The notes under the pieces are model-generated. The model saw nothing but the letters and a program-made list of their open reading frames with translations. It made no database searches and was not told the DNA's origin. Made by a program: the position numbers and the translations under genes. Positions 54,417 through 64,000 of a stretch of DNA of 64,000 nt are shown in pieces. The stretch's first letter is position 1; each line of letters begins with the position of its first letter. Source of the DNA: Parapristionchus giblindavisi (Eukaryota; Nematoda; Chromadorea; Rhabditida; Diplogasteridae). The stretch covers positions 248,001-312,000 of the forward strand of contig CALSFV010000048.1 of the NCBI GenBank assembly GCA_943737045.1. Direction: 5' to 3'.

Positions 54417-55121
54417 TTTCCTTGATGAATAAAGTCAGGATCAAACATATTTTATATTAGACAATATTCTCATATGTATCAGCATGATTCTTGCACCAAA
54501 TCATCTTCTCCAGAGAAAACATTTCGATATTGACTGTAGAAAATACACTTGTTTATTTGGTACGAGAGTAGTCACAATGAATTTGTTTAGAGAGAGAGTG
54601 CGACCAAGTGAGATAGTATGTAGATCAGAGAGAGCGCAAGGAGGAAGGGAAAGGGGGGGGGGTTGATCGATAGTAGCGAGGCAATTGCACAATTACATTT
54701 TTATACGGGCAATAAGATATTTTTGCTTTGCAAAAATTAGAAATATATATAAATACGATGTTACGAACAAAGTAAATATTTTTTGTGAAGTTGAAAGAGT
54801 TTATCAAAACAATGCTCAATCTGACAAGGGGATGTTTTGGATTTGTTCTCTTCATGCAAGGGTTTTCCACTTGAAATCCAACGCACTACAAAATATGGGC
54901 ACATTTAAGTGAAATGTAGTGTTCGTTTACGATGTAGGATAGTAGGACGAAGGCGCGTAAACCAATCGAACAAACGAATATGGCTGCTACCGACAGTAGC
55001 AACAGGAGCTTCTTTAATAGTTATAATAAAGGTATGGATACAGCAAGTTATTCAAGACATAAAATACATCGAAAGCTTACAATCTTGTTATTCATTCATT
55101 GGAATGAAGCTCAATTTTAAA

Positions 55122-55232
55122 GGGTGCGTTACCTCACTCAATGGTCTCTTCGATGCGCAATGCTCTCTCGTTGTTAGAGAACAGAGAAAGTGTGCGCAAT
55201 GAAGAGACCATTGAGTGAGGTAACGCTCTCTT
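55122..55232. mobile_element. TTAA MITE family A
   Basis: Same as 4423-4533. Confidence 0.75.
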
Positions 55233-55318
55233 TAAATGTGGTTTGATAGATATGTATTCCATATTCACAAAATAGAGCACTGCTGTGACGCGTAAACGAC
55301 TGTGCGACGTGTGCTGCT

Positions 55319-55447
55319 GTAAACGGGGACGCGGACGCCCACCAGTAAGATGGAAGGATCTCTTCATGCGAATCGCCGGTCCTACTTTCCTGAGACAAGC
55401 AAGAAGTCAGGAGTGGCCCACCATGCACATCAGACCCTACTCTTGAT
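55319..55447 (+). pseudogene. LINE ORF2 C-terminal fragment (unit copy)
   Basis: Same as 4620-4748. Confidence 0.5.
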
Positions 55448-55717
55448 AAATGTGCTGTGATATGTTGTGCAACGTAAAACAGTGGACATTTCGTATACTT
55501 ATATGAAGATGCGATCTACTCTCACAGTCAATCGTCTTAATTTATCCGGGCGCATTTTGTACATGCATCCCGCAATTCTCTGCTCTGACCTCACGCTCAC
55601 GCTTTATTTGTCTTCGAGAGAGCAATTAGCTCGGTGTGTGTCTTTAAAACAGTAGTGTGACGAAATACAAAATAGTTAGTCTATTTATATTTACTATTTT
55701 ATATGTCGAGACATGTG

Positions 55718-56475
55718 TCAAGTATAAACAGTTTGAAATATAATAAAAGTGTGCCAAGATGGGAAATCAGGGTTCGAAAGGTATCTTTTCTCGCCCAAGT
55801 CATTTGTATATGGGAGGTCGAAACAGGGGTTGTTAATACAATAATCTTCGCATATCATCCACATGCAGGTGTATCTGATTATCCGACCACCATCATCGAC
55901 TTGCCTTCTTTCATATCCATCAGGACATCTTCCGGTTCTGTTGGCCTTCATCTGCGATAAAAAAATCTTCTCATTATATATTATTTGATGGAATAAATAA
56001 ATAAATAAACAAACAAATAAATAAAAATAGTATGTCTAGTGCAAATAGAACAATTAGAATAAAATACAGTACAACACAGTAGAGTGTTGTACTCTGGTAT
56101 ATCCAAACTAGCAGTCTACTTAAATTACGGCTATGACTAGAAGTTCACTGTAAGTTTACTTCATGTGAAAGAACATTTGACGTAGTACAGTATTTTACAT
56201 CACTTGCAGTAAACTTACGTCTAACAAAAGTATAATAATATAATATAACAATAGTATAAGTAGACTTGCAAGTCTACTTCAAGTGGGAATGATAAGTAAA
56301 CTACTAGTTTTGAAATACCAGAGATGACAACATGTAGCGCGCGTGCGTAGCGCGTAGGCACTTAAGACAAATGTAACGATGCACTACTTACCCGATCATC
56401 ACACTCCTTCTTGGCATCCACAGTGTTGATAGCAATAAGAAGAAGAAGAAGGACTATGAAAATTGTACGGCTCAT
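55718..56475 (-). CDS. Small secreted six-cysteine protein P3
   Basis: Exons 56475-56392 (28 codons, ATG at 56475) and 55951-55718 (77 codons plus stop), phase 0, total 105 aa. Donor CGG|GTAAGT and acceptor ATCGCAG are in the same positions as in P2. Signal peptide: MSRTIFIV, Leu run, AINTVDA. The mature part shares with P2 the block C-P-x-G-Y-x-R-R-x-V-x-D-x-G and six cysteines (E-C in exon 1, then C, C-x3-C, Y-C, P-C), and ends with a longer aromatic-rich tail. The intron lacks the family A MITE and contains another inverted-repeat element. A TA-target MITE (56477-57067) abuts the start codon. No other unit has an intact P3. Function unknown. Confidence 0.65.
56090..56331. mobile_element. 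Inverted-repeat element in the P3 intron
   Basis: Outer ends CTCTGGTATATCCAAACTAG and CTAGTTTTGAAATACCAGAG are inverted; inside are several short AGTCTACTT/AAGTAGACT and AGTAAACTTAC/GTAAGTTTACT pairs. A MITE-like structure, with no target duplication resolved. Confidence 0.5.
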
Positions 56476-56476
56476 A

Positions 56477-57067
56477 CCGTCAAAACGAAAAAAAGTGAAA
56501 CATTTGTCAAAAATTTTGAAAAATTTTGACAAAAGTTCACAAGATTTTGAAAATTTTGAATCATGATATCTAAACGCGGATGCTAGTTTTTTTATTAGAT
56601 AATGGGGTATTTGAGCATCTCTGGGCTTGCCTAATTTACCTGTGAAGAATAATTTTGAAATATATCACTGTGAACGTTGTTTCGTGAAACTGGTATACGG
56701 TAGGATTTTCTACAGTATACCACTTTTGCAGCCTGATCTTTGCCAAGATCCAAAGAGTGCAAATTCGCTATAGGAAGTCAGGTAATGCTATATATAACCA
56801 TTATTAGACGAAAAAAGCACGATGGCAGCAGTTTTACAGTAAGATTCTACAGTATGCTACAGTATACCAATTCTGCTCCGGAGCGTTCCCGATTATTTTT
56901 TTCACTTTTGTCGTACATAACAGCATTGTGCAAGCACATCCACAATGAAAATCCTTAGATAATACATCATCAAGATCGTGAAAAATGCTCAAACAGGGAA
57001 TCTTGTGAACTTTTGTCAAATTTTTTCAAAATTTTTGAAAATGTTTCACTTTTTTTCGTTTTGACGG
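56477..57067. mobile_element. TA-target MITE at the P3 start codon
   Basis: A 591-bp element with ends CCGTCAAAACGAAAAAAAGTG and CACTTTTTTTCGTTTTGACGG, flanked by TA at 56475-56476 and 57068-57069. The family is the same as 17807-18386. The TA duplication and ends resemble Tc1/mariner-type non-autonomous elements. Beyond the right end the sequence TTCCTTGA resumes as upstream of P2 (TTTTCCTTGATG). Confidence 0.85.
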
Positions 57068-57069
57068 TA

Positions 57070-58132
57070 TTCCTTGAAGAATATAATCAAGATCATGCAT
57101 GTGTTATAGTAGACAATGTTCCCAAATAAATCAGCTAATAGCGTATGATTCTTTCGCCAAATCACCATTTATATGCAGAATTCTGACTTCTCAAGAGAAA
57201 ACATATAAATTTTTGAATTGAATTTGAACTTTGAAAACATTTCATGCGATGAAAATGTATAAATATACCTAGATGCTATTCAATAACATAGTTAGCGAAA
57301 TTGATTGTCACAATTACTACGAATCGGTTAGATTCACGTATTTAAAAGAAAAGAGATATATTAGAGCTTTTGTTATAGCAAGACCTAACAATAAGTACAT
57401 TACCATAATAAATTTTAAAGAATACGACAATCCGACTTATTGCTAGTGGACTCCTCCAACGTACCCTCTGTCACTACCCATATTCTACCCTGTCATTGCT
57501 CGGTCTGATCTCTCTTTCAGATGGAAGAACTATTTCAGATTGATTCGGAAGCACTTCTTCAATAGCTGATCAGAAGAAGATGAACGAAAAATTATCCAAG
57601 TTAAGTAACCCACGTATGGGACCTCACAATCAGTATGCCCGGACTAATCAGTCATTTAGTGGCAACCACTCCTTCACAATTAGAACTGTGCTTGATATTG
57701 TTCTGTGATTGTAAAGAAAATTGCGAATTAGTACTCCACAAGGAAAACTGTAGAGAAGGTGTGCTTACTTTTGGTTCTCTGTCACCTGAAATGGGAAGGA
57801 AAGATGAGGGACACTACTGCAGAAGATCTATTGTATGTATCTAGCGAATGAAGCCTCTGTCTCTCGATCTATCCTTCTATGCCTGTATTGTCATATTATC
57901 CAAATCCAGATATGGAAAAAAAATCCAGAAGGAAACTATATTCAACGCGAGTGCCAGAATGTCTGGTTCTAGAATGTCCTAGTTCAGAATTGGTTGGCAC
58001 CGAGCGCAAATGTTTCTCTGGCATGCCTGTATACAAACGAACTAAAAAACACCCAAGGCGTCATGCTGCTGCCTTATCAAGGTACATGTAATAGGCAAAA
58101 TTGAATGAGAAAAGAAAAATTCGCAAAAGTTA
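57070..58132. other. No recognisable gene
   Basis: The left end resembles the upstream region of P2. From about 57470 to 58090 the base composition is more balanced and short open frames occur on + (57635-57844, 57879-58091), one with several Cys, but no splice-consistent or familiar protein could be built. It could hold a decayed exon. Confidence 0.4.
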
Positions 58133-58205
58133 CGCTCCCGGGTGGGTTCGAACCACCGACCTTTCGGTTAACAGCCGAACGCGCTGCCGATTGCGCCACG
58201 GAAGC
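58133..58205 (-). tRNA. tRNA-Asn (GTT), outside the array
   Basis: The 73 nt are identical to the array copies, with 5' AAAATTCGCAAAA-like flank on one side only. Complete cloverleaf with anticodon GTT. Confidence 0.95.
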
Positions 58206-58864
58206 GACGATAGGGGCCAGTACGCTTGTCAAAAAGTTGTTCGCTGTGCCTAGTCAAGTGCTCACGCGATAAGAAGAAACGGAGAAAACGTACGCAATTC
58301 ACCATCGAACGTTGATATGGAAATTTAAAAGTTAAAACTGTGCCTTTTCCACAACTCCGATATCGAAATTGCACTTAGCTCATACAATGATGATCATTTC
58401 AAACGGCTTTATCTCAACATTGTAAAATCCTAGCGAAGATATACAAAATAATTTGTTTAGACCCGATTCAAAATCGATACAAGTAAAGCTACCAGAGCTG
58501 TCATACACTACAATACAACTGCTAATATATACAGATCAATATGAATCAATCGTGATATACAGATATGACCTGTCGAACTACAGTAACCTGCTAGCGTTTC
58601 CGAACTCCTTGAGAACTTGATCCACGATAACCTGAGAAACTGTTGTTGATGATCGACAATTTCAAATAAAGATCAAACATAAAGGAAGGAGGATTTAGTG
58701 TTAAAATTTGGTTCCTATAACGAAGAAAAAATCAACAAAAACTCGAAGATCTCTTTTCTTAAAGAATAAAATAGGAGAATGGTTATCAGTAGAACAGTGC
58801 AATATTGCTTTGCATAATTTGTAATTTGTAAAATAATTTGAAAATAATAATTTATAAAGCATAC

Positions 58865-61800
58865 TCTGACGCCGGCCCACGTCTCTTTTCCAATAGGGAT
58901 CAGCCAGTGCGCCTTGATTTGGAATGCAAACCACGCTGAAATTAAAAATTTTAAACCATTCTTTCTGTTTCTTTGTTTTATACTTTTAAAATAACTATTT
59001 GATAATTCATGCCAGTTTTTCGGAGACCCAGCCGACATGGCAAATAAATCGAATGATAAAGTTCTTGCAAATGTAAAAAAATATCTTCATGTTAGCGTTT
59101 TTTGTGGAATAACCTCAATTCAAAAAATTTCTTTTAATTAACATAAGACTGACTCTTCATATCTGGAGGGAGCTCGATAACATAGACATATTTGGTCATT
59201 GTGTTTTTCTTGATCCAGTCAGTAGCGCCGCCCGTTGCAGGACCTAAATATGGACGATTAATACATTTAGTGTTGTCCAAAAATCATCAATCTAATATTA
59301 CTTCAGAAAAAGATTCCCTCAATATAGCTATAAGTAAAAATATCCTACCTAATAAATCAGCAGCTGTACCGACTCTGTATTTGACATCGCGCAGATCAGC
59401 CATTCTCGCTACAGCTTTCAGAGCAAGTTCTTCCTAAACGTAACCATTTATCATCTCCATTATCGATTCATTTCGTTTCTTTTTCTTTTATCACACGTTG
59501 CATTGTTTATTCATGAATACGTACGTATAAATATTATTATTATTATTATTATTATTATTTTATGCGTAACATGTAGTGCAATACGATATAATATTTATCA
59601 TGCAATCTTTCTCTTCGAGTCTTTAAAGGGGCTGACATCTTTGTCAACGGTCTCTTCAACACTCTACGCTCTCTCGTTGTTAGAAAACAGAGAAATAGTG
59701 TGCGCGATGAAGAGACCATTGAAAAATACTAGAGAGATTCATTAGTTCTTGATTAGTTTGTACTTTTACTCTAGTGTACTCTAGTGTTTTACTTGATATA
59801 AACTAATTGATTGAGTTATATTTAACTGTAATGTAGACTGTCGTATAGGAACAATAATGTGGGAAAATAATTACACACTATTATTAAATTATATATAAAA
59901 ACGGATTTTCAGTATTTCACGAAATCACTATTGATCAACTAGAGAAGACAAACCAGTTGATGGTAATCCTCTGGATACGTTCGTCTCCTGTTGTTGTACG
60001 GCAAGATGAAGATTTGGCCATGGGTGTGAAGGGACACGACAGCATGAACACGACCATTGATTTGAGGGGAAAGCATGAAGTCACGAACTGCTCTGAAAAT
60101 ATCGATTTATCGATTAATTACAGTTATAATTTAATGACCTTTATCAAGCACAGAACCATTGGGGTGGGGGAATGGTTGCCACTAAACGACTGATTGGTCC
60201 GGGCGTACATACTTACTTAATTGTAACTTAGAAAGATTAGAAAATTCCACGAACAAGGCTCCAGCATTTCCACTGCCCTGCTAGGGATAATAGAGAGCAA
60301 TAGGTCGCTCTTTCTCACTGCGCGATAACCCGTTATGCGTGCGGAGTTGCTTATCCTCGCCAGCTTTTGCTCTCATCACAAGCGCGTTCGTGGTGTAATG
60401 GTCAGCATGGATGCCTTCCAAGCATTCGACGGGGGTTCGATTCCCCCCGAACGCAGAAATCTTTTGCTGATTTTTACGAACCTGCTTTCGGGTTCGGAAA
60501 ACGGGTGCGGTCCCTGGAACTCGTCAGAACATGGATTATTAAATGGATAGTTCGACTGGCTGAAGGCGAAGTCGTAGTTTCGATTCAAGTCAACTCCTTC
60601 GCAGCACAGCTGAAAGTAATAGCATTAAAGGTGGAGACCCGAATGATCATGTAAATTTCCTACATCTCGCTTATGCAAGGGTGTAGTGATATGCAAGAAG
60701 ATAGTGAGACTACTTATCGTTCCCTTAGCGTAGTGGTAAAACTTCTGCCTAGAAAGCGCATGATCGCGGGTTCGAATCCTATTGCCGAACTTTCCTATTT
60801 TCAAAAAGCGCGCCTTTCCCTGCACGGGGCCTGATGGTTCATTCATGTTTCTAGCGATCAATATGCTGAATCACCAGAAAATAAATAGTGTACGGTATGT
60901 AGAATAACTTTTGCTATGATTCTGTCTGCACAGTTTGTTCACGAAAATATTCGCGGGAGTCCACCTTTAATCATTGCTTCTTACACATATATTTTATTTT
61001 ATTTTTATTTATCGTCCACTACACGGGTGTTTCATCAAGTACAAAATGTTCGTGTGCAAAGATAACATACTTGTGGTTCAAATTGAATGAACACCCGAGC
61101 TAATTTGAAACTCTCCACTCCGGCCTCATTCTTATTAAAGATGGAGAGCCTCGAGTTTTTTCGTAACATGACTGTTCGGGTAGAATGATTGACAATGAGA
61201 TTTATCACACGAACCGAACGACATATTTCATATTACGTGATGATATGTTTGAAGTTTTTTATGCGTATTGAAAGTACAACTTTTCAGGCAAGTAGTGTCA
61301 TGCCAACTCAAGGGTCTCCTTTAAACTTGCCAAAGAGAGAGCGTAGCCAGAATGGAGTTTAAAATTAGCTCTGGTGTGCATTTAAGGACTGCTGTAGTGA
61401 AATGTTAGCATTGAAAAAGAACCCACGTCTTTTCTGGAACCCGTAGTACCGGTACAGTTTTCCGGAGCGCGATTCTTTCTCCAGTGACGAATCTGAAAAC
61501 TAAAGCTATTCTACGTTGTTTACCTGAATTCATCAGAAATATTTAAATTAAAAAATCAATAACCACCTACCGTAGCCATGTGATCGCTGCGGGAGTAGAC
61601 GAATCCATCGGGATTCAGGACAGGGAAGATTAGAAAATCGATTTCCTCGACGTAGTTCTTGATCGCCGCGTCGGTATCGTACTTGTTGATGAGCTCAAGC
61701 AAAGATTACTGTAATTTTCCTATTTTCCATTGGAAATTGATTTTAATGTATAGAGTTTTGCAGAAGATAGACATGGTTCTGCTCCAGTTCAGCCAGTTTA

Positions 61801-64000
61801 TAACTCAATCGTGATCTTTGGACTTACAGTTACAGTTTAGCACTCTTCATCAAGATTAGCTAATTGTAAGTATTGTTCACACTTAATCTAATGTTTCGTA
61901 AAAGATGTTCTTCTTTCTTTTGGTGTTATTAGTGTTTTTAGTTATTATACCACTGGACTAATCAATAAGATGCTACCAGTGTATCTTATACCTTTATACC
62001 TTATTATATCTTTGGCCAATGGCTAATAGCTAATGGCGACCCAGCTAAAATGACATCCCAATGCTGATAAAGTTGTTCTAATGTAATGTAATGTAATATG
62101 TTTGGACTTCTATCAATAAGATGCTAACCTGTTCGATGAAGTATACCGCAACGTGGAAGGCCGGCCATTCTCGCGCGTGATTCCCGCCATCGAACCATAC
62201 CATCGGCTTCTTGAACGGACGAGGACGACCGATCTGCAATGAATGATGATAAAGGGAGTGTTACCTCACTCAATGGTCTCTTCATTTTACACACTATTTC
62301 TCTGTTCTCTAACTACGAGAGAGCATTGCGCGTCGAAGAGACTATTGAGAGAGGTTAATTCCCTCTAACATATAATCGTTAGCATTATCATCTTCGTTTA
62401 TCGATTCATTTCGTTTCTTTTTCTTTTATCACACGTTTCATTGTTTATTCATGAATACGTATAAATATTATTATAACATGTCGTTGTCCAATTCCATGCC
62501 TTCTAATACAAGCATAGGAACTTGTTCGGTTTCTGGTGATATGGAGCAGTGGACAGCAACCGAAGAAGTACCCTCCTTTCATATAGTATTATACTTGATA
62601 TACATTGACTGAATATTACGTGCATGTCCTAAACTACATTTGCAAATTTGCAGGGAACAATTCGACAGTGCAAAAAATTTTTTTCCAATGTGCATTCACG
62701 TCCATACACTATTTTCTCCAGTGACCCCTGCTAATTGCTGCTAGTACATGTCAATTGTTTGTCAATTGTCAATGTATCCTCCATCAATCGTCATCCTCCC
62801 ACTCATACCACTCCATCCATCACAATACTCTTGTGTTCTCTCATTGTTTCGTGCTAATTCGAATTAGCTCGAGTTAGTCGAGTGATAGAAACGAGAGAAC
62901 AAGCTATTCCGAGAGACCCCAGAGTTAGACAGAGATAGTCGAGATAGGAGAGCCATATCTTATAGAGACAGAGAAATAGTATACATGATGAACTGGGGTA
63001 CATAGCGCAAAAGTACAGGAGAGCACTAGAGAGTTAGAGCTAGGGTCAGGCAAAGTGGAGTGCAGTGGTGACAACAATAACCCTTTAGAGCTCAGAGCGA
63101 CCCTGTTTGGTGGAACAAAACAAGAAGCGCCTCAGCATTCAGGTATTCCCTATTATCAGACAATGATTTATCGATCGTTGTGTTTATCAAACGACAGAAA
63201 ATAGTTGATTGATCATCTGCAAATATAGGTACACCAGTTAATTGCTCAGCCCGCTCTGGCAAAACTCTCTCGTTAACAAAGGAAGCGAGAGAATATTGCC
63301 ACCAGAGTTTCAAATTAGCAAATTATTGGTCACAGAATGAGTATAGACCAATAGTAATTGATACTGCCGTAGCTTTGCCTTTTTCACCAGTGGCCGTATG
63401 CAAGAACCGTTTTCCGGGAAAATGTGACGTCATTAGCGTAGGCGGAGTTTTCCAAAAATCCTCCGCCTACGCTAATGACGTCACATTTTCCCGGAAAACG
63501 ATTTTCCCGTTGTTCTTACATACGGGCACAGATCAATGGTTCGTCCATGCACGATTACAGTAAAGCCTTTCCTCTTCGCTTATCACTGAATAGTGGAGAA
63601 GCGTGGAAAAACCACTGCACCACAGTACAAGGACATCATGTAGTTGAATCAATTGGACATTTCTGCACTCCCTTTAAAGTAACAACCCGAGCGAATTTAA
63701 AATTCTCAGCTCTGGCAACACTCTCTCGTAGACAAAGAAATCTAGGGAGTAATGCCAGAGATTCAAATTTTAAATAGAGCAGAAAATCTAAAATTATATA
63801 GCTTGGTGCCATGGTTGATGAGTATTTTGGTGTTACATGACGAATCATCCCGATGAAACAGAAAATATTTTGTGGTGAATAAAATTATTATGAAAATAAA
63901 AGATTGGATACCAGTAATCCGAGTAGTGGTCGGCCCTCGTGTGAATCTCCTATGTGCAGTAACCTCGCGATGCCCTGATTCTCCTTGGCCGTGCGTACGA
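58865..64000 (-). CDS. Zinc carboxypeptidase, M14 (carboxypeptidase A-like), partial
   Basis: Minus-strand exons in order: 64000-63912 (runs off the window), 62233-62129, 61693-61571, 61492-61427, 60609-60482, 60092-59954, 59433-59349, 59243-59154, 58935-58865; phases agree at every join. Diagnostic blocks: SHEGRP; WFDGGNHAREW (zinc ligands His and Glu of HxxE); FLIFPVLNPDGF; RHWRKNR; EGVDLNRNYDF (substrate-binding Asn-Arg); SLHTHGQ (third zinc ligand His); and YVIELPP (catalytic Glu). It removes C-terminal amino acids from peptides; most relatives are secreted proenzymes. The propeptide lies beyond 64000, and no stop was placed after the 58865 donor GTATGC, so C-terminal exons are unresolved. 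The Tyr expected in the active-site flap reads Gly at an exon join. The acceptor of the 61693 exon (TTGAG) is unusual. Introns contain MITEs and a tRNA-Gly. Confidence 0.85.
59627..59730. mobile_element. TTAA MITE family A, right end decayed
   Basis: The left end AGGGGCTGACATC follows TTAA (59623-59626). The right arm stops at GACCATTGAAAAATACT without the terminal CCCT. Intronic in the carboxypeptidase gene. Confidence 0.6.
60384..60455 (+). tRNA. tRNA-Gly (TCC)
   Basis: 72 nt with acceptor GCGTTCG/CGAACGC, discriminator A, anticodon loop around TTCCAAG (anticodon TCC) and T-arm CGGGGGTTCGATTCCCCCC. It sits on the opposite strand within an intron of the carboxypeptidase gene, 27 bp from the exon at 60482. 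Confidence 0.95.
60719..60790 (+). pseudogene. Decayed tRNA-like sequence
   Basis: A-box-like TAGCGTAGTGGTAAAA and B-box GGGTTCGAATCC are at tRNA spacing, and an anticodon loop CTAGAAA would read AGA. Acceptor and T-stems do not pair fully and a Ser-type long variable arm is lacking. Pseudogene or tRNA-derived repeat. Confidence 0.5.
61092..61380. mobile_element. MITE family B with a family D element nested inside
   Basis: Outer arms GAGCTAATTTGAAACTCTCC and GGAGTTTAAAATTAGCTC are family B. Between them lies a shortened family D element (AGATGGAGAGCCTCGAG... to ...CTCAAGGGTCTCCT) in opposite orientation to 848-1135, bounded by TTAA. Confidence 0.6.
62253..62366. mobile_element. TTAA MITE family A
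   Basis: AGGGAGTGTTACCTCACTCA left arm with an inverted right arm ending GTTAATTCCCT; flanking TTAA degraded. It lies 19 bp upstream (transcript sense) of the carboxypeptidase exon at 62233. Confidence 0.65.
62367..63230. other. Intron sequence without recognisable features
   Basis: Part of the long intron between carboxypeptidase exons at 62233 and 63912. Some short GAGAGA-rich stretches (62880-63030) but no gene or structured repeat was recognised. Confidence 0.4.
63408..63500. repeat. Perfect 39-bp palindrome with TGACGTCA
   Basis: Arms 63408-63446 and 63462-63500 are exact inverted copies containing TGACGTCA and GGCGGA, with a 15-bp loop. Weaker symmetry (CGTATG...AAGAAC and TTCTTACATACG) extends outward to about 63395-63520. 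Related to the TGACGTCA inverted repeats at 8495 and 35815. Confidence 0.8.
63683..63775. mobile_element. MITE family B, decayed
   Basis: Left TTTAAAGTAACAACCCGAGC then TCTGGCAACACTCTCTCG; right GCCAGAGATTCAAATTTTAAA. Intronic in the carboxypeptidase gene. Confidence 0.45.

Noticed and set aside
57635..58091. Cys-containing open frames on + as a gene
   Set aside because: No consistent splice phase, no family resemblance, stops between the frames.

Overview
The window looks like nuclear DNA of a nematode. The supporting signs are AT-rich sequence, many small exons whose introns end in TTTTCAG-type acceptors, eukaryotic tRNA genes, and a very high load of short inverted-repeat transposons. No prokaryotic gene organisation is visible. 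All exon models come from splice signals and reading-frame phase read by eye; none is confirmed by transcripts.

Most of the window (1 to about 56 kb) is a degenerate array of one segmental unit. Its order is: a many-exon gene on + for a thrombospondin type-1 (TSP1) domain protein; then on the - strand a tRNA-Asn(GTT) and up to three small secreted cysteine-rich peptide genes (here P1, P2, P3); then the next TSP1 gene. The TSP1 copies are T0 (3' end only, 1-528), T1 (5240-22527), T2 (32183-38500, 5' part missing) and T3 (40336-51228, best preserved but 5' truncated). Joined in phase, the exons give 760 codons including the stop. P1 occurs at 1.8, 23.6, 39.8 (fragment) and 52.5 kb, P2 at 3.1, 25.7 and 53.8 kb, and P3 at 55.7 kb with a remnant at 5.0 kb. 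Bases 1-5100 and 50701-55800 are nearly identical.

The copies have been remodelled by transposons, and comparing them gives empty and filled sites for several insertions: TTAA-targeting (piggyBac-like) MITEs, a TA-targeting 1-kb foldback (15788-16797), TA-targeting MITEs (17807, 56477), a hAT-type MITE with an 8-bp duplication (36005), an old 2.2-kb foldback shared by T1 and T3, truncated LINEs in T2, and a 3.35-kb nest of inverted repeats (27478-30830) that replaces about 8.5 kb of the unit and contains a 1.76-kb near-perfect palindrome.

The most notable element is an apparently intact Penelope-like retroelement (18704-22127) in a (TAA)n tract inside an intron of T1. Its protein has the GIY-YIG endonuclease before the reverse transcriptase, the permuted order known from the Naiad/Chlamys group. 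Near its 3' end (21961-22042) all invariant hammerhead ribozyme bases and three core helices are present, but in a strand order that is not a circular permutation of known hammerheads. Two adjacent hairpins would have to kiss to build the core. I consider this the best candidate for something undescribed.

The last 7 kb (57-64 kb) is single-copy: a zinc carboxypeptidase (M14) gene on - running off the right edge, a fifth tRNA-Asn, a tRNA-Gly(TCC), a decayed tRNA-like sequence and scattered MITEs.
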